From assembly GCF_004345615.1 (NCBI RefSeq), contig NZ_SLWK01000004.1:1-64000 (forward strand): 64,000 nucleotides of DNA, written 5' to 3'. A model generated the notes under the pieces. It ran no database searches, was not told the DNA's origin, and was given only the letters and a program-made list of their open reading frames with translations. Position numbers and translations under genes: made by a program. Positions 36,710-45,719 of the stretch are shown here, one piece after another. The number at the start of each line of letters is the position of its first letter. Position 1 is the first letter of the stretch. The DNA comes from Natronoflexus pectinivorans (GTDB taxonomy: Bacteria; Bacteroidota; Bacteroidia; Bacteroidales; Marinilabiliaceae).

Positions 36710-37459
36710 TCAAAAGAATTTCTCCAATTGTTTCTTTGAAAGAGAAGCAATAAACTCATTCACCTTCTCCAATTTCTCAGGTGTGCCAATATCAAACCAC
36801 TCGCCGCTCCAATCGTCCCACCCCTTTACCGGAAATGCTTTGGAGAGTTCTAAATATTCCGGAACAATAGGGAATGCTCCGGTTTTAGTTATTAAATCGA
36901 GCACCTCGTATTCAATGATGTGTATTCCGTTAAAACCATATTTTTCAGTTTGAGCAACTGTAATTGAAGTGGTGGTCTCTCCTGTTTTTGGATTACTCCA
37001 GCCACTTAACTGAAGTGTATCATCAAAATGCAAAAAACGGGATGCATCCCGTTTTTGAATCATCATTGAAACCAGGTTATCATTCTCAACATGATATTCA
37101 ATCAGTTTTTCAATGGGAGCATTGGTCAACACATCCACATTGTAAATAAGAATTGGTTCTTCTTCATCAAACAACATTTGTGCATTTAGCAAACCGCCAC
37201 CGGTATCCAGCAGTAGTTCACGTTCGTCGGAAATAAGGATTTCCATATTGCCTGCCGGATAATCCTTTAAGAACTTTATGATTTGTTCGGCGTAGTGGTG
37301 AACATTGATTACAACACGCTCTATTCCAATTCGGGACAACTTACGCAATGCAATCTCCAGCATGGTAAGTTCACCCACTTTCACCAATGCCTTTGGGCAT
37401 TGGTTGGTATATGGCTTTAGCCGGGTTCCTTTTCCGGCTGCAAAAATCATGGCATTCAT
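36710..37459 (-). CDS. murU: MurU-like sugar-1-phosphate nucleotidyltransferase
   Basis: This is a 249-residue NTP transferase. The N-terminal motif FAAGKGTRLKPYT (6-18) with PKALVKVG (about 23-30) binds the nucleotide, DTGGGLLNA and YNVDVL (Asp at about 108) bind metal and sugar. It most resembles MurU, which makes UDP-MurNAc from MurNAc-1-phosphate, though GDP-mannose or dTDP-sugar synthases are close. The MurU call is strengthened by an AmgK-like kinase at the other end of the same gene cluster. Its start overlaps the 3' end of mrpG by 4 bp, so translation is likely coupled. Confidence 0.75.
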   Translation of the reverse strand: MNAMIFAAGKGTRLKPYTNQCPKALVKVGELTMLEIALRKLSRIGIERVVINVHHYAEQIIKFLKDYPAGNMEILISDERELLLDTGGGLLNAQMLFDEEEPILIYNVDVLTNAPIEKLIEYHVENDNLVSMMIQKRDASRFLHFDDTLQLSGWSNPKTGETTTSITVAQTEKYGFNGIHIIEYEVLDLITKTGAFPIVPEYLELSKAFPVKGWDDWSGEWFDIGTPEKLEKVNEFIASLSKKQLEKFF

Positions 37460-37782
37460 TCTTGTTCCTCCATCTCCTCGTGGGGAGTTTTACTTTCGGG
37501 GTCATATAACTTTAGCAAGGTAGAAATCTTTGCAACAACATGAGCAGAAATTGGAGATAAAAATATCAGCACATGAAAAATGATAAAAGTTTGTATGAGA
37601 ACCCAAATGTTTAAAAACAGTAGATTCACCGCCACCAACATCAGCAACAATGCAAACGATGATACTTTGGTAACCACATGCATGCGTGCATAAAGATTAT
37701 TAAACCTCAGGATTCCCACCGATGAAACCAGGATAACCATTGCCGCAATCAGAACCAATATGCCAATTATGATTTCAATCAT
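37456..37782 (-). CDS. mrpG: Mrp Na+/H+ antiporter subunit G
   Basis: This 108-residue subunit has three membrane helices and the conserved N-terminal pattern LVSSVGILRFNNLYARMHVVTK. Part of the Mrp complex in the inner membrane. It overlaps mrpF by 8 bp and murU by 4 bp. The tail after the last helix is acidic. Confidence 0.9.
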   Translation of the reverse strand: MIEIIIGILVLIAAMVILVSSVGILRFNNLYARMHVVTKVSSFALLLMLVAVNLLFLNIWVLIQTFIIFHVLIFLSPISAHVVAKISTLLKLYDPESKTPHEEMEEQE

Positions 37783-38062
37783 TTTTAATTTTTCGTTTAA
37801 ATAGATATCGGGTAATAATCATTGCACCAAAGGCCAATAAAAAGGAGCTCATTAATACAACATCCAGATATATCTGTTTTTCAGAATAGACTGCATAACA
37901 CAGAATCATGCCCATAATGGTGAGTTCCATCTGGTCAAGAGCCACTATGCGGTCGGTAAGTGTAGGCCCCCTGAACAAGCGAAACATGGGGAACAGCATG
38001 GCAACTGTCATGATAAACATGGCAGCCTGAGATGCGTATTTTAAAAACTCGGATGATTCCAT
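37775..38062 (-). CDS. mrpF: Mrp Na+/H+ antiporter subunit F
   Basis: This 95-residue subunit has three membrane helices and the MrpF core FRLFRGPTLTDRIVALDQ (about 26-43). Starts 2 bp after mrpE ends and overlaps mrpG. Required for antiporter assembly in other bacteria. Confidence 0.9.
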   Translation of the reverse strand: MESSEFLKYASQAAMFIMTVAMLFPMFRLFRGPTLTDRIVALDQMELTIMGMILCYAVYSEKQIYLDVVLMSSFLLAFGAMIITRYLFKRKIKND

Positions 38063-38064
38063 TT

Positions 38065-38382
38065 CTATGCTGATTTTAACAATAACCGTTCAATTCTTCC
38101 TGCAATGGTCAAAAATGTGTTCTCTCCTTTCATGTCCAGTAAATGGACATGAATAGTTTTATTATCCGGAGATAAATCGACCGATAATGCGCCCGGGGTC
38201 ATACTTATCAGATTAAAAAAAAGAACCAGGTGCATAGGCCTTGTTATTTGTGTTTGATAATAAATGATACCGCCATTATCTCCGCGCGAGCCTTTTAATA
38301 TAACCCAGGCAGCCAGCCAGCCGGAACGGACAATGGTATATCCAAAATACAAAAACAGGTATATAAAATAAAAAGCCTTCAT
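38065..38382 (-). CDS. mrpE: Mrp Na+/H+ antiporter subunit E
   Basis: This 105-residue subunit has one to two N-terminal hydrophobic segments and the MrpE motif MTPGALSVDLSPDN (about 61-74) followed by HVHLLD. Shorter than the usual roughly 160 residues because the N-terminal membrane part is reduced. It is separated from mrpD by 157 bp, the only large gap in the operon, which contains TTAGA-rich repeat sequence. Confidence 0.85.
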   Translation of the reverse strand: MKAFYFIYLFLYFGYTIVRSGWLAAWVILKGSRGDNGGIIYYQTQITRPMHLVLFFNLISMTPGALSVDLSPDNKTIHVHLLDMKGENTFLTIAGRIERLLLKSA

Positions 38383-38539
38383 TATTTTAGTTATTCTTTA
38401 TCTTAATAGTTAGTACTTCTTTTTTAACTGCTTGACTATCTGGTACTCACAGGTTTGTTGTTGTGCTATTCAATCAGCTGATAATAAGATATTTTCTCAC
38501 ATCTAATATCTAATAATCTAAAAGTCTAACAATCTATTG
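38383..38539. repeat. TTAGA-rich spacer between mrpD and mrpE
   Basis: The right half contains ATCTAATATCTAATAATCTA and AAAAGTCTAACAATCTA. These resemble the intergenic repeats at 45608 and 52267 and the sequence just right of htpG at about 9470-9505. Probably a degenerate repeat insertion splitting the Mrp operon; no promoter is clear. Confidence 0.45.
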
Positions 38540-40033
38540 TTATCTCGAAAAATTCAAAACTCTATCAATATACAACTCCGGATTCAACAAATCAACTGCC
38601 GCCTGTTCGCAATAGGTTACAATTGGCTGTGCCCACAACCCCATAGCCACAATTAAAATTGCCATAATGATTGATGCGGTCAGCATATATTGAGATTTCC
38701 GTTTTTTTTCTGGAATCTTTACAACCCGGTCTTTCGGAACATCTTTCCAAAATACCTCAAGCCATATTTTTACCATGCTGAACAGGGTAAACAAGCCAAC
38801 AAAAAGAGCAATGAGGGCAACAACAATATAATTGGCTTCAATTCCGGCTTTGATTATCAGATATTTCCCAATAAATCCGCTTAAAGGTGGCAACCCTGCC
38901 AGACTAAAAGCGGAGATAAAAAACAAAACACCCCACACAGGACTCTCTTTATATACCTCGCCGAGCGTTTTCAGGTTAAGAGTTCCTTTCTGCCTTTTGA
39001 CCCATCCGGCCACTAAAAATGCGTTGGTTTTGGAAAGCATGTTGTGCGCAAGAAAAAAAATGGCGGCAGCAATACCCGAAACAGTATAAAAACCCAACCC
39101 GATGACTACATATCCAACCTGACTGATAATGTGGAATGATAATATTTTCCGAAAATCGAATTGCGAGGAGGCCGCAAACACGCCAATAACCATGGATAAA
39201 ACACCCATCCATAATATGAGTTGATTCCAGAAAGGTGCATCATGGTACAAAAACAGGGTATAAAAGCGAATGAGCGAATATATCCCAACCTTTGTCAGTA
39301 ACCCGGCCAGTAAAGCTGAAACAGCCGGCGGAGGTGTATGATATGAAGCCGGCAACCAAAAGAAAAACGGCACTAAAGCACCTTTTATGGCAAAACTGAC
39401 AACCATCAGAATAAGAGCAGGATTTAAATGCGTAAGCATATGGCTCTTTTCCGAAATAATTGCAGAAAGGTCGGCCATATTTAATGTTCCCAGGTTACCG
39501 TAAAGTAAGCCTACCCCGGAAACAAAAAACAGAGCTGATATTAAGTTAAGAATCAGATATTTAATTGAACCTTCCATTTGAGCACGCTCCCCTCCCAAAC
39601 TCATAAGAATAAAAGATGACATCAGCATGACTTCATACCAAACGTAAAGGTTAAAAATATCTCCGGCAATGAAACTGCCATTAACCCCCATTAAAATTCC
39701 AAACGTAAAGAAAAAGTGCCCCGATTTCCTGCGCGCTTTATCCACGGACTGAGTGGCATATATCGTGACAAGAAAAAAGACAATGGCGGTCATGATTAGC
39801 ATAAAGACACTAAATCGGTCGGCAACCAGTGAAATACCATAAGGAGCAGCCCAACCTCCAACCTGAACAACAATGATGTCTTTGAATTGAACAATTGGCA
39901 GCAATGCCAATGCCCACAACAGATTAAATGTGGCAAATAACACAGCCAACCGCGATTTTATGGACGCTTTTTTTATTAGCAACGCCAACAGAATATAGGT
40001 AAACGGCAGTAATATGTGAGCTAATAATATCAT
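38540..40033 (-). CDS. mrpD: Mrp Na+/H+ antiporter subunit D
   Basis: This 497-residue protein is homologous to complex I NuoN/NuoM-type subunits, with about 14 membrane helices. The proton-translocation motif region includes YVWYEVMLMSSFILMS (Glu at about 133) and the antiporter core KVGIYSLIRFYTLF; a Lys in GALVPFFFWLP is expected in the channel. Overlaps mrpC by 4 bp. Confidence 0.93.
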   Translation of the reverse strand: MILLAHILLPFTYILLALLIKKASIKSRLAVLFATFNLLWALALLPIVQFKDIIVVQVGGWAAPYGISLVADRFSVFMLIMTAIVFFLVTIYATQSVDKARRKSGHFFFTFGILMGVNGSFIAGDIFNLYVWYEVMLMSSFILMSLGGERAQMEGSIKYLILNLISALFFVSGVGLLYGNLGTLNMADLSAIISEKSHMLTHLNPALILMVVSFAIKGALVPFFFWLPASYHTPPPAVSALLAGLLTKVGIYSLIRFYTLFLYHDAPFWNQLILWMGVLSMVIGVFAASSQFDFRKILSFHIISQVGYVVIGLGFYTVSGIAAAIFFLAHNMLSKTNAFLVAGWVKRQKGTLNLKTLGEVYKESPVWGVLFFISAFSLAGLPPLSGFIGKYLIIKAGIEANYIVVALIALFVGLFTLFSMVKIWLEVFWKDVPKDRVVKIPEKKRKSQYMLTASIIMAILIVAMGLWAQPIVTYCEQAAVDLLNPELYIDRVLNFSR

Positions 40034-40383
40034 CGTTGGTCTGTGTTTTTTAAACTGTCCAAATCGTGTGTGCCGGTCACTTCAAAATAGCGATACTTTA
40101 AGGCAAGAATATATGCAGCAATACCCAAACCAATTACAATAGATTTAATTACTAGCACTTGCGCAACCGGGTCGTTTATCAGAGCCGGGTCTAATGTCTG
40201 CTCCCCATGGGGGATAAAAGCCACCTCGCTTTTTGTGATACCTCCGGCGAGAAATATTATTAGGTTGGCGGCATTGCTTAATACAAAAATCCCCAAAATA
40301 ACCTTAACAATACTTCGGCGAAGGATTAAATAAACTCCGCATGAAAACATTAACCCTATAAATATCGCAATTATGAGTTCCAT
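40030..40383 (-). CDS. mrpC: Mrp Na+/H+ antiporter subunit C
   Basis: This 117-residue protein with three helices is similar to NuoK. Signature segments are GVYLILRRSIVKVILGI and DPVAQVLVIKSIVIGLG. Overlaps mrpB by 13 bp and mrpD by 4 bp. Confidence 0.93.
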   Translation of the reverse strand: MELIIAIFIGLMFSCGVYLILRRSIVKVILGIFVLSNAANLIIFLAGGITKSEVAFIPHGEQTLDPALINDPVAQVLVIKSIVIGLGIAAYILALKYRYFEVTGTHDLDSLKNTDQR

Positions 40384-40799
40384 TTTAATACATCCATTAT
40401 GGTTATTATAATTGAGAGTATAATTCCAATAACCGCCACATATACGCCAATATCGAACAACAAAGGCGTTCCAATATGAACATAAGAGGAAATTGAATCA
40501 GGTAATGTCATCCAAATGGATGTCATAGCAGGTTTTCCCCATATTAGTGGCAATACAACAGCTATAAGAATAATTAATAGTCCTGAACCAATCCAATTAC
40601 GAGTGTTGTACCTCAGTGTTTTTTCTACAGCGGTAGAACCATATACAATGGCGTATAGAATAAAACCTGTTGAAGCAATGATGCCTGCAATAAACCCCCC
40701 ACCCGGTTCATTATGTCCACGCAACAAAAGCCATACAGAAACAATCAGAATGGCTCTGAGATAGATGATTGCAATTTTTTCGAGAATTAAATTCCTCAT
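40371..40799 (-). CDS. mrpB: Mrp Na+/H+ antiporter subunit B
   Basis: This 142-residue protein has four helices and the MrpB motif HNEPGGGFIAGII (about 29-41), followed by GTPLLFDIGVYVAV (about 109-122). Starts 2 bp after mrpA ends. Confidence 0.93.
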   Translation of the reverse strand: MRNLILEKIAIIYLRAILIVSVWLLLRGHNEPGGGFIAGIIASTGFILYAIVYGSTAVEKTLRYNTRNWIGSGLLIILIAVVLPLIWGKPAMTSIWMTLPDSISSYVHIGTPLLFDIGVYVAVIGIILSIIITIMDVLKWNS

Positions 40800-40801
40800 T
40801 T

Positions 40802-43147
40802 TTATTCTTTTTTTTCCTCTTTCTTTTTTAATCGTTGTATCTGAAACCTAAAAAGTGAGAACACCCCGGCAGCAGCCATGGTAATTACAACCATTTCGCC
40901 TAACGTATCAAGGCTTCTAAAATCTATTAATATGGTATTGATGATGTTTTTCCCATGTGCTAGGGTGTAACTGTTTTCTACGAAAAAATCTGATACCCGC
41001 GAATCGGGTTTTATTAATTGTGCCTTCAGCACAATTAAAGTCACAAAAGCGCCTACAGCAATGGAAATAATTCCATCCCTGATTCGAGATGTTTTGGATG
41101 AAAGAATTGCGAATCTCGGCAAGTAATAAATCACCATCACAAAAACAATCATGATAATGGTTTCAACCAAAAACTGAGTAATGGCCAAATCTACTGCCCC
41201 ATAAAACAAGTAAAGCATTCCAATTCCGTAACCAATCACACCCATTGCCAAAATTGCCGACAAACGGGTTTTCGCGAAAACAGCAAAAATCACCGATAGC
41301 GAAGCAATAAAAAGAAGCAGAGCCACATGCCATTTTACGGGAGAAAATCCACTTTCAGGCAATGTTACCTCTGTAATTCGAAACTGTTGTAATGAAATTA
41401 AAGCAATGGTTACCAGGAAGAATGTTAACAGGTAAAATCTGTGATAACCATGCTGAATTCTTCGTGTATTTTTTGATGCCAGATAAATGTAATAATTAAT
41501 CACACTGGTAAAAAGTGTAGGCAGATGATACCTGTCCAGCCAATTAATAAATGTCGAGATAACTCGGTTAACAGGTTTTCTGAAAAGAAATATTGCCACT
41601 CCGCAAAAAATGGTGAAAATACTCAGCATCAATACCTGATTAAAGCCATGCCACAGCCGAAGTTTAATCTCCATGGAATGTCCCTGAATATAATAGAGAG
41701 CATTTGACAGAATGTTTTCAAGAAAACGAGGAGACATTCCCAATCCCAAGCCTAAAATAGCCAACAGAACAGCCCCGGCTAAAAAAGTCACAGGAAATTG
41801 CCTTTCATGGTATTTGAATTTAGTGGCTGGTTTGTTTTTATTGAAAACAAACAACTCATAAAACACGGTAATGGAAACAGCCACCATCAAAATATTGGCT
41901 CCTACTCCCAATGGAAGAACAATCCATGAAATTCCCGGAGCCTGAATCTGCGCCTCATACACAAGTTCCTTTCCCACAAAACCGAGCATAGGAGGCAAAC
42001 CGGCCATTGAAATAACAGCAAGTAATGCAGCAATGGCAGTTACAGGGATGCCTCTGAAGAGTCCGTTGAGTTCATAAATATCCCGACTACCTGTGCTTTT
42101 ATCAATTATTCCCGCAATCATAAACAATCCACCTTTGTAGAGGCCATGAACAATAAAAAAAACTATGGCAGCTTTAATCGAATTCGGAGTATCTATTCCA
42201 ATCAGCAATACCATAGTTCCCAATGCGCTGATGGTGGTAAAGGCCAATATTCTTTTTAGGTCGCGCTGCCCCATGGATAAAAAGGCTCCTAAAAACATAG
42301 TAATTCCTCCGGTCAGAATCAGCAGGTACTTCCATGCAACCGTTCCGCCAATGACAGGATAGAGACGTAACAGAAGAAACACTCCGGCATTTACCATGGT
42401 GGCACTATGAAGATATGCACTTATGGGTGTAGGTGCCTGCATGGCTCCAGGCAACCAAAAATGAAAGGGAAATTGAGCCGATTTGGTAATAGCGGCAAGC
42501 AAAACCAAAGACAAAATCAGGTAGTAATGGGGATGATTTCCAAGGTGGATGCTGTAATTTATCAATTCACTTATGCGATAAGTACCAGTAATGTTTCCGG
42601 TTAATATAATGGCAAACAACAAACACAAGCCTCCAAATGCGGTAATCAGCAAAGCCTGTAGCGAGGCCTGACGAGACTTTTCTAAGTGATGGTCAAAGCC
42701 TATAAGAAAAAATGAGGCAACACTGGTCAATTCCCAAAAAACGAAAAGAACAAAAAGATTATCGGCAAAAACCAAGCCCGTCATTGCCCCCATAAATAAT
42801 GTAAGATAGGTGTAAAAATGGGGTTGACGGTCGTACTTTGCCATATAATACGAGGAAAAAAGCAAAATAAGGAAACCAATTCCACTGATTAGCAGGCCAA
42901 AAATGATGCTTAATCCATCCAGCCGGTAAGAGAATTCCATGCCCGACAAGAAGCCCCAGGTAGAATCTAAAATAATAGATTCTCTGGAACCGATGCTTAA
43001 AAGTTCGAGGAGAAGAACAATAAAAATGACTAATGGGAGAACAGACAGAACGACTCCTGTCCGCTTTTTAAGAACGGGATATATAAAAGGTACTAGTACA
43101 CCAACTAAAAACAATAAACCAATAAGCAACAGTAAAATATTACCCAT
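40802..43147 (-). CDS. mrpA: Mrp Na+/H+ antiporter subunit A
   Basis: This 781-residue subunit is the NuoL-like core of the complex. The N-terminal proton-antiporter domain includes LFVLFVFWELTSVASFFLIG (Glu at about 140) and KSAQFPFHFWLPGAMQAPTP (Lys at about 222). A C-terminal MrpA/MbhD-type segment holds LYLFYGAVDLAITQFLVETI. The Mrp complex exchanges Na+ or K+ for protons across the inner membrane and supports pH and salt homeostasis. The start is 3 bp downstream of the small Cys-rich gene. Confidence 0.95.
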   Translation of the reverse strand: MGNILLLLIGLLFLVGVLVPFIYPVLKKRTGVVLSVLPLVIFIVLLLELLSIGSRESIILDSTWGFLSGMEFSYRLDGLSIIFGLLISGIGFLILLFSSYYMAKYDRQPHFYTYLTLFMGAMTGLVFADNLFVLFVFWELTSVASFFLIGFDHHLEKSRQASLQALLITAFGGLCLLFAIILTGNITGTYRISELINYSIHLGNHPHYYLILSLVLLAAITKSAQFPFHFWLPGAMQAPTPISAYLHSATMVNAGVFLLLRLYPVIGGTVAWKYLLILTGGITMFLGAFLSMGQRDLKRILAFTTISALGTMVLLIGIDTPNSIKAAIVFFIVHGLYKGGLFMIAGIIDKSTGSRDIYELNGLFRGIPVTAIAALLAVISMAGLPPMLGFVGKELVYEAQIQAPGISWIVLPLGVGANILMVAVSITVFYELFVFNKNKPATKFKYHERQFPVTFLAGAVLLAILGLGLGMSPRFLENILSNALYYIQGHSMEIKLRLWHGFNQVLMLSIFTIFCGVAIFLFRKPVNRVISTFINWLDRYHLPTLFTSVINYYIYLASKNTRRIQHGYHRFYLLTFFLVTIALISLQQFRITEVTLPESGFSPVKWHVALLLFIASLSVIFAVFAKTRLSAILAMGVIGYGIGMLYLFYGAVDLAITQFLVETIIMIVFVMVIYYLPRFAILSSKTSRIRDGIISIAVGAFVTLIVLKAQLIKPDSRVSDFFVENSYTLAHGKNIINTILIDFRSLDTLGEMVVITMAAAGVFSLFRFQIQRLKKKEEKKE

Positions 43148-43150
43148 ACG

Positions 43151-43291
43151 CTACAATTCAGTATTTTTAAGTTTTTCTGCCTGACACAAACGCTCCTTTT
43201 TCTTCGCAAAATTGCCACATTTTTTACACGAAAACTTATGGGTGTCCTTTTGTTTAGGCGTTTTATCTGTATCACATTTTTTCTTTCCCAT
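43151..43291 (-). CDS. Cys-rich basic microprotein (zinc-ribbon-like)
   Basis: This 46-residue frame runs from ATG 43291 to TAG 43151. The sequence is Lys-rich with Cys at positions 6, 22, 25 and 36; the pair CKKC at 22-25 with C36 suggests a zinc knuckle. It sits 27 bp after the AmgK-RapZ fusion gene and 3 bp before mrpA, so it is embedded in the operon and is likely translated. Small Lys/Cys proteins of this type are found in other Bacteroidota, without known function; regulation or ribosome/RNA binding is only a guess. Confidence 0.6.
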   Translation of the reverse strand: MGKKKCDTDKTPKQKDTHKFSCKKCGNFAKKKERLCQAEKLKNTEL

Positions 43292-43318
43292 TCAGGTAAT
43301 ATTACACTTTAATGTGTT

Positions 43319-44761
43319 CTAACTTCTCATCTCCTGCTCTACATGCTTAAGTTTTATTTTTACGGGATGGGAGCTTTTAAGATGCGCTGCCAGTTGTTCT
43401 GCACAATAAACAGAACGATGCTGACCTCCAGTACAACCAAAATTCACCATTAAATGTTTAAACCCTCTCTCAAGGTATTTCCTGACAGATTGTTCCACCA
43501 TAACATACACGTTTTTTAAAAAATCGTGCATTTCCGGTTCCTTTTCAAAGAAAGCAATCACCTCCGGGTCTTTACCCGTTTTGGTTTTATAAGCTTCGTA
43601 TCGCCCGGGGTTATGTATTGCCCTACAATCGAACACAAATCCACCTCCGTTCCCCGAAAAATCAATGGGGACTCCTCGCTTGTATGAAAAACTATTGATG
43701 GTAACAGTTAATGTAGGTTCTTCAGCTATTTGCTGAAGAAACCGCGATTCGGTAACAGATTGAAGAGCTTCACATAAAGCGGGAAAACGGGTTTTAAATC
43801 CAACAATATCCAGAACATCACTCAAATTACGAAGTGCGTAGGGAATGCTTTTCAAAAAATGCTCTTTCTTCTCATAAAAGCCTCGAAAACCATATGCACC
43901 CATGGCCTGCATAATCCTAATCAAAACATATCCGTAAAAATGCGAACGAAAATTCTTTTCATTCATCTTTTCTTTACGGGACAAAACCATGATATAATAA
44001 TTCAGCAACTCCTCCCTAAATGCATGGGGGAGGTCTGCTTTAGCATCGAATAAAAGTGAAGCCAGGTCATATTGCAAGGCTCCTTTTCTCCCTCCCTGGT
44101 AATCGATAAATGCAGGCACATTTTCATCCACCACCATCACGTTTCTGCTCTGAAAATCCCTGTAAAGAAAATAATCACAATCGGCTTCCAAAAGATAATC
44201 TGAAAAACGATTAAAATCGTCTTCCAGTAATTGTTCATCAAATGGAATTTTTGCCAGCTTCAGGAAATAATATTTAAAATAGTGCAAATCCCACATCATG
44301 GATTGCTTATCGAAACTTGCACGTGGATAGGCAAAGCCAAAATCAAGATGACGACCCTGAATCTGAAATTCCACAAGTTGCTCAATGGTTTTTTTATAAA
44401 AATCGACAATGTTCGCAGGGATTTCATTTTCTCTGCGAGCAGTGCTAAGCCAGTCAAAAAGTGTGGTATTTCCGAAATCTTCAAGCAAGTAACAATCCAA
44501 CTCTGCATCTACAGCATATATTTCGGGAATCCGCAAGCCCTTTTCGTAGAAAAAACGACTGAATTCAATAAATGCACGATTTTCTTTTACATCGGAATTG
44601 ATGGCTCCCAAAACATTGTGAGATTTGCCGGTTATCCTGTAATAAACCCTGTATGAACCGGAAGTCGGGAGCTGAGAAATGGACTCAATAGGTTCGCCCG
44701 CCCATTGCGTATATAATTCTTTTAACCTTTCGTAAACAGGCAATTCCATTTTTTGGGACAT
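43319..44761 (-). CDS. AmgK-like amino-sugar kinase fused to RapZ C-terminal domain
   Basis: This 480-residue fusion starts at ATG 44761 (an upstream TTG at 44773 is less likely). Residues about 10-325 are an aminoglycoside-phosphotransferase-type kinase like AmgK, which phosphorylates MurNAc at the anomeric carbon; the catalytic loop is LYRDFQSRN with Asp202, where Tyr replaces the usual His, and the metal-binding motif is FIDYQGG (Asp220). Residues about 350-466 match the C-terminal domain of RapZ, the GlcN6P-sensing adapter, with SFSYKRGVP and FGCTGGQHRSV (about 441-451); the RapZ N-terminal P-loop domain is absent. It heads the cluster containing mrpABCDEFG and murU. It probably links wall amino-sugar kinase activity to amino-sugar sensing. 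Confidence 0.85.
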   Translation of the reverse strand: MSQKMELPVYERLKELYTQWAGEPIESISQLPTSGSYRVYYRITGKSHNVLGAINSDVKENRAFIEFSRFFYEKGLRIPEIYAVDAELDCYLLEDFGNTTLFDWLSTARRENEIPANIVDFYKKTIEQLVEFQIQGRHLDFGFAYPRASFDKQSMMWDLHYFKYYFLKLAKIPFDEQLLEDDFNRFSDYLLEADCDYFLYRDFQSRNVMVVDENVPAFIDYQGGRKGALQYDLASLLFDAKADLPHAFREELLNYYIMVLSRKEKMNEKNFRSHFYGYVLIRIMQAMGAYGFRGFYEKKEHFLKSIPYALRNLSDVLDIVGFKTRFPALCEALQSVTESRFLQQIAEEPTLTVTINSFSYKRGVPIDFSGNGGGFVFDCRAIHNPGRYEAYKTKTGKDPEVIAFFEKEPEMHDFLKNVYVMVEQSVRKYLERGFKHLMVNFGCTGGQHRSVYCAEQLAAHLKSSHPVKIKLKHVEQEMRS

Positions 44762-44900
44762 AATAAAAGACAATAGACCGTTAGACGTTTAGTCCCGAGA
44801 CATTCGGGAATAGATTCGCAATACCACCAGCTATGTTCAAACAGACTAAGGTAAAATTAAATCATAGTTTTACTTAGTTCTGCTTAAATTTACTTTATTG

Positions 44901-45590
44901 CTATGCAAAATAACGGCCACAAATATATGCAAAAATCACAGCGTATAATAGAGCAGGTAATAAATCCATCACCCGCACTTTTATAATTTGTAAAATATTT
45001 AATGCCAAACCACATAAAAGAACACCACCAGTGGCTGAAACTTCATTTATTACCAACTCGTTGGCAAAATCGCCAAAATAGATAGCGAACAGCATAATTC
45101 CTCCCTGAAATAAAAAAAGCGGTATTGCAGAAAACAGAACTCCAATTCCAAGTGCTGACGATAGAGCGATGGAAGAAAATCCATCAAGAACCGATTTGGT
45201 TAACAGAAGTTCGTAACCTTGTCCCAAACCTTCGTCCAAGGCACCCAGAATGGCCATCGCACCCATGCAGTAAAGTAAAAAAGCCGTTGTTAGACCTTCG
45301 GAGAAGTTTCCCCCGGTTTTGCTAAATCGCCCTTTTATGCGATTTGACCATTGCTGCACCCTGAGATTGATGTCCAGCAAGCCTCCCGTAATTCCTCCAA
45401 AAAGCAAAGACAAAACAACAACAATCAACCATTCACTTTTCAGAAACATATAAACCCCGATGCAAAAAGTTACCAGTCCAATTCCCTGAAAAACGACATC
45501 AATAACTTTTTGGGGTAGTTTTTTCTTGAATGTCAACCCTATGATACTTCCTGCAATTACAGCAGCAACATTGATTAGAGTACCGGTCAT
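44901..45590 (-). CDS. DUF554 membrane protein (YdfK-like)
   Basis: This 229-residue protein has about seven membrane helices. The family pattern is seen at the N-terminus (GTLINVAAVIAGSIIG) and in GALDEGLGQGYELLLTKSVLDGFSS. It is a putative transporter of unknown substrate. A single gene; the gap to the downstream AmgK-RapZ fusion (about 139 bp) makes co-transcription uncertain. Confidence 0.85.
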   Translation of the reverse strand: MTGTLINVAAVIAGSIIGLTFKKKLPQKVIDVVFQGIGLVTFCIGVYMFLKSEWLIVVVLSLLFGGITGGLLDINLRVQQWSNRIKGRFSKTGGNFSEGLTTAFLLYCMGAMAILGALDEGLGQGYELLLTKSVLDGFSSIALSSALGIGVLFSAIPLFLFQGGIMLFAIYFGDFANELVINEVSATGGVLLCGLALNILQIIKVRVMDLLPALLYAVIFAYICGRYFA

Positions 45591-45607
45591 TCTGAACAGA
45601 TTTGAGA

Positions 45608-45719
45608 ATGTTTATATTAGATTATTAGATACTAGATTTATAGAACGATAGACAAGACAAAAAAGAAAACCAGTTAAATATAATCATCTTGAATCTAATA
45701 TTCTAATTCTCTAATTTAG
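45608..45719. repeat. TTAGA-type dispersed repeat, copy 1
   Basis: Reads TTATATTAGATTATTAGATA, then GAACGATAGACAAGACAAAA, AAGAAAACCAGTT and AATCTAATATTCTAATTCTC. The middle part (CGATAGACAAGACAAAA, GAAAACCAGTT) is nearly identical to the copy at 52267-52432. It occupies the whole gap between the three-domain ligase and the DUF554 gene. Confidence 0.7.
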
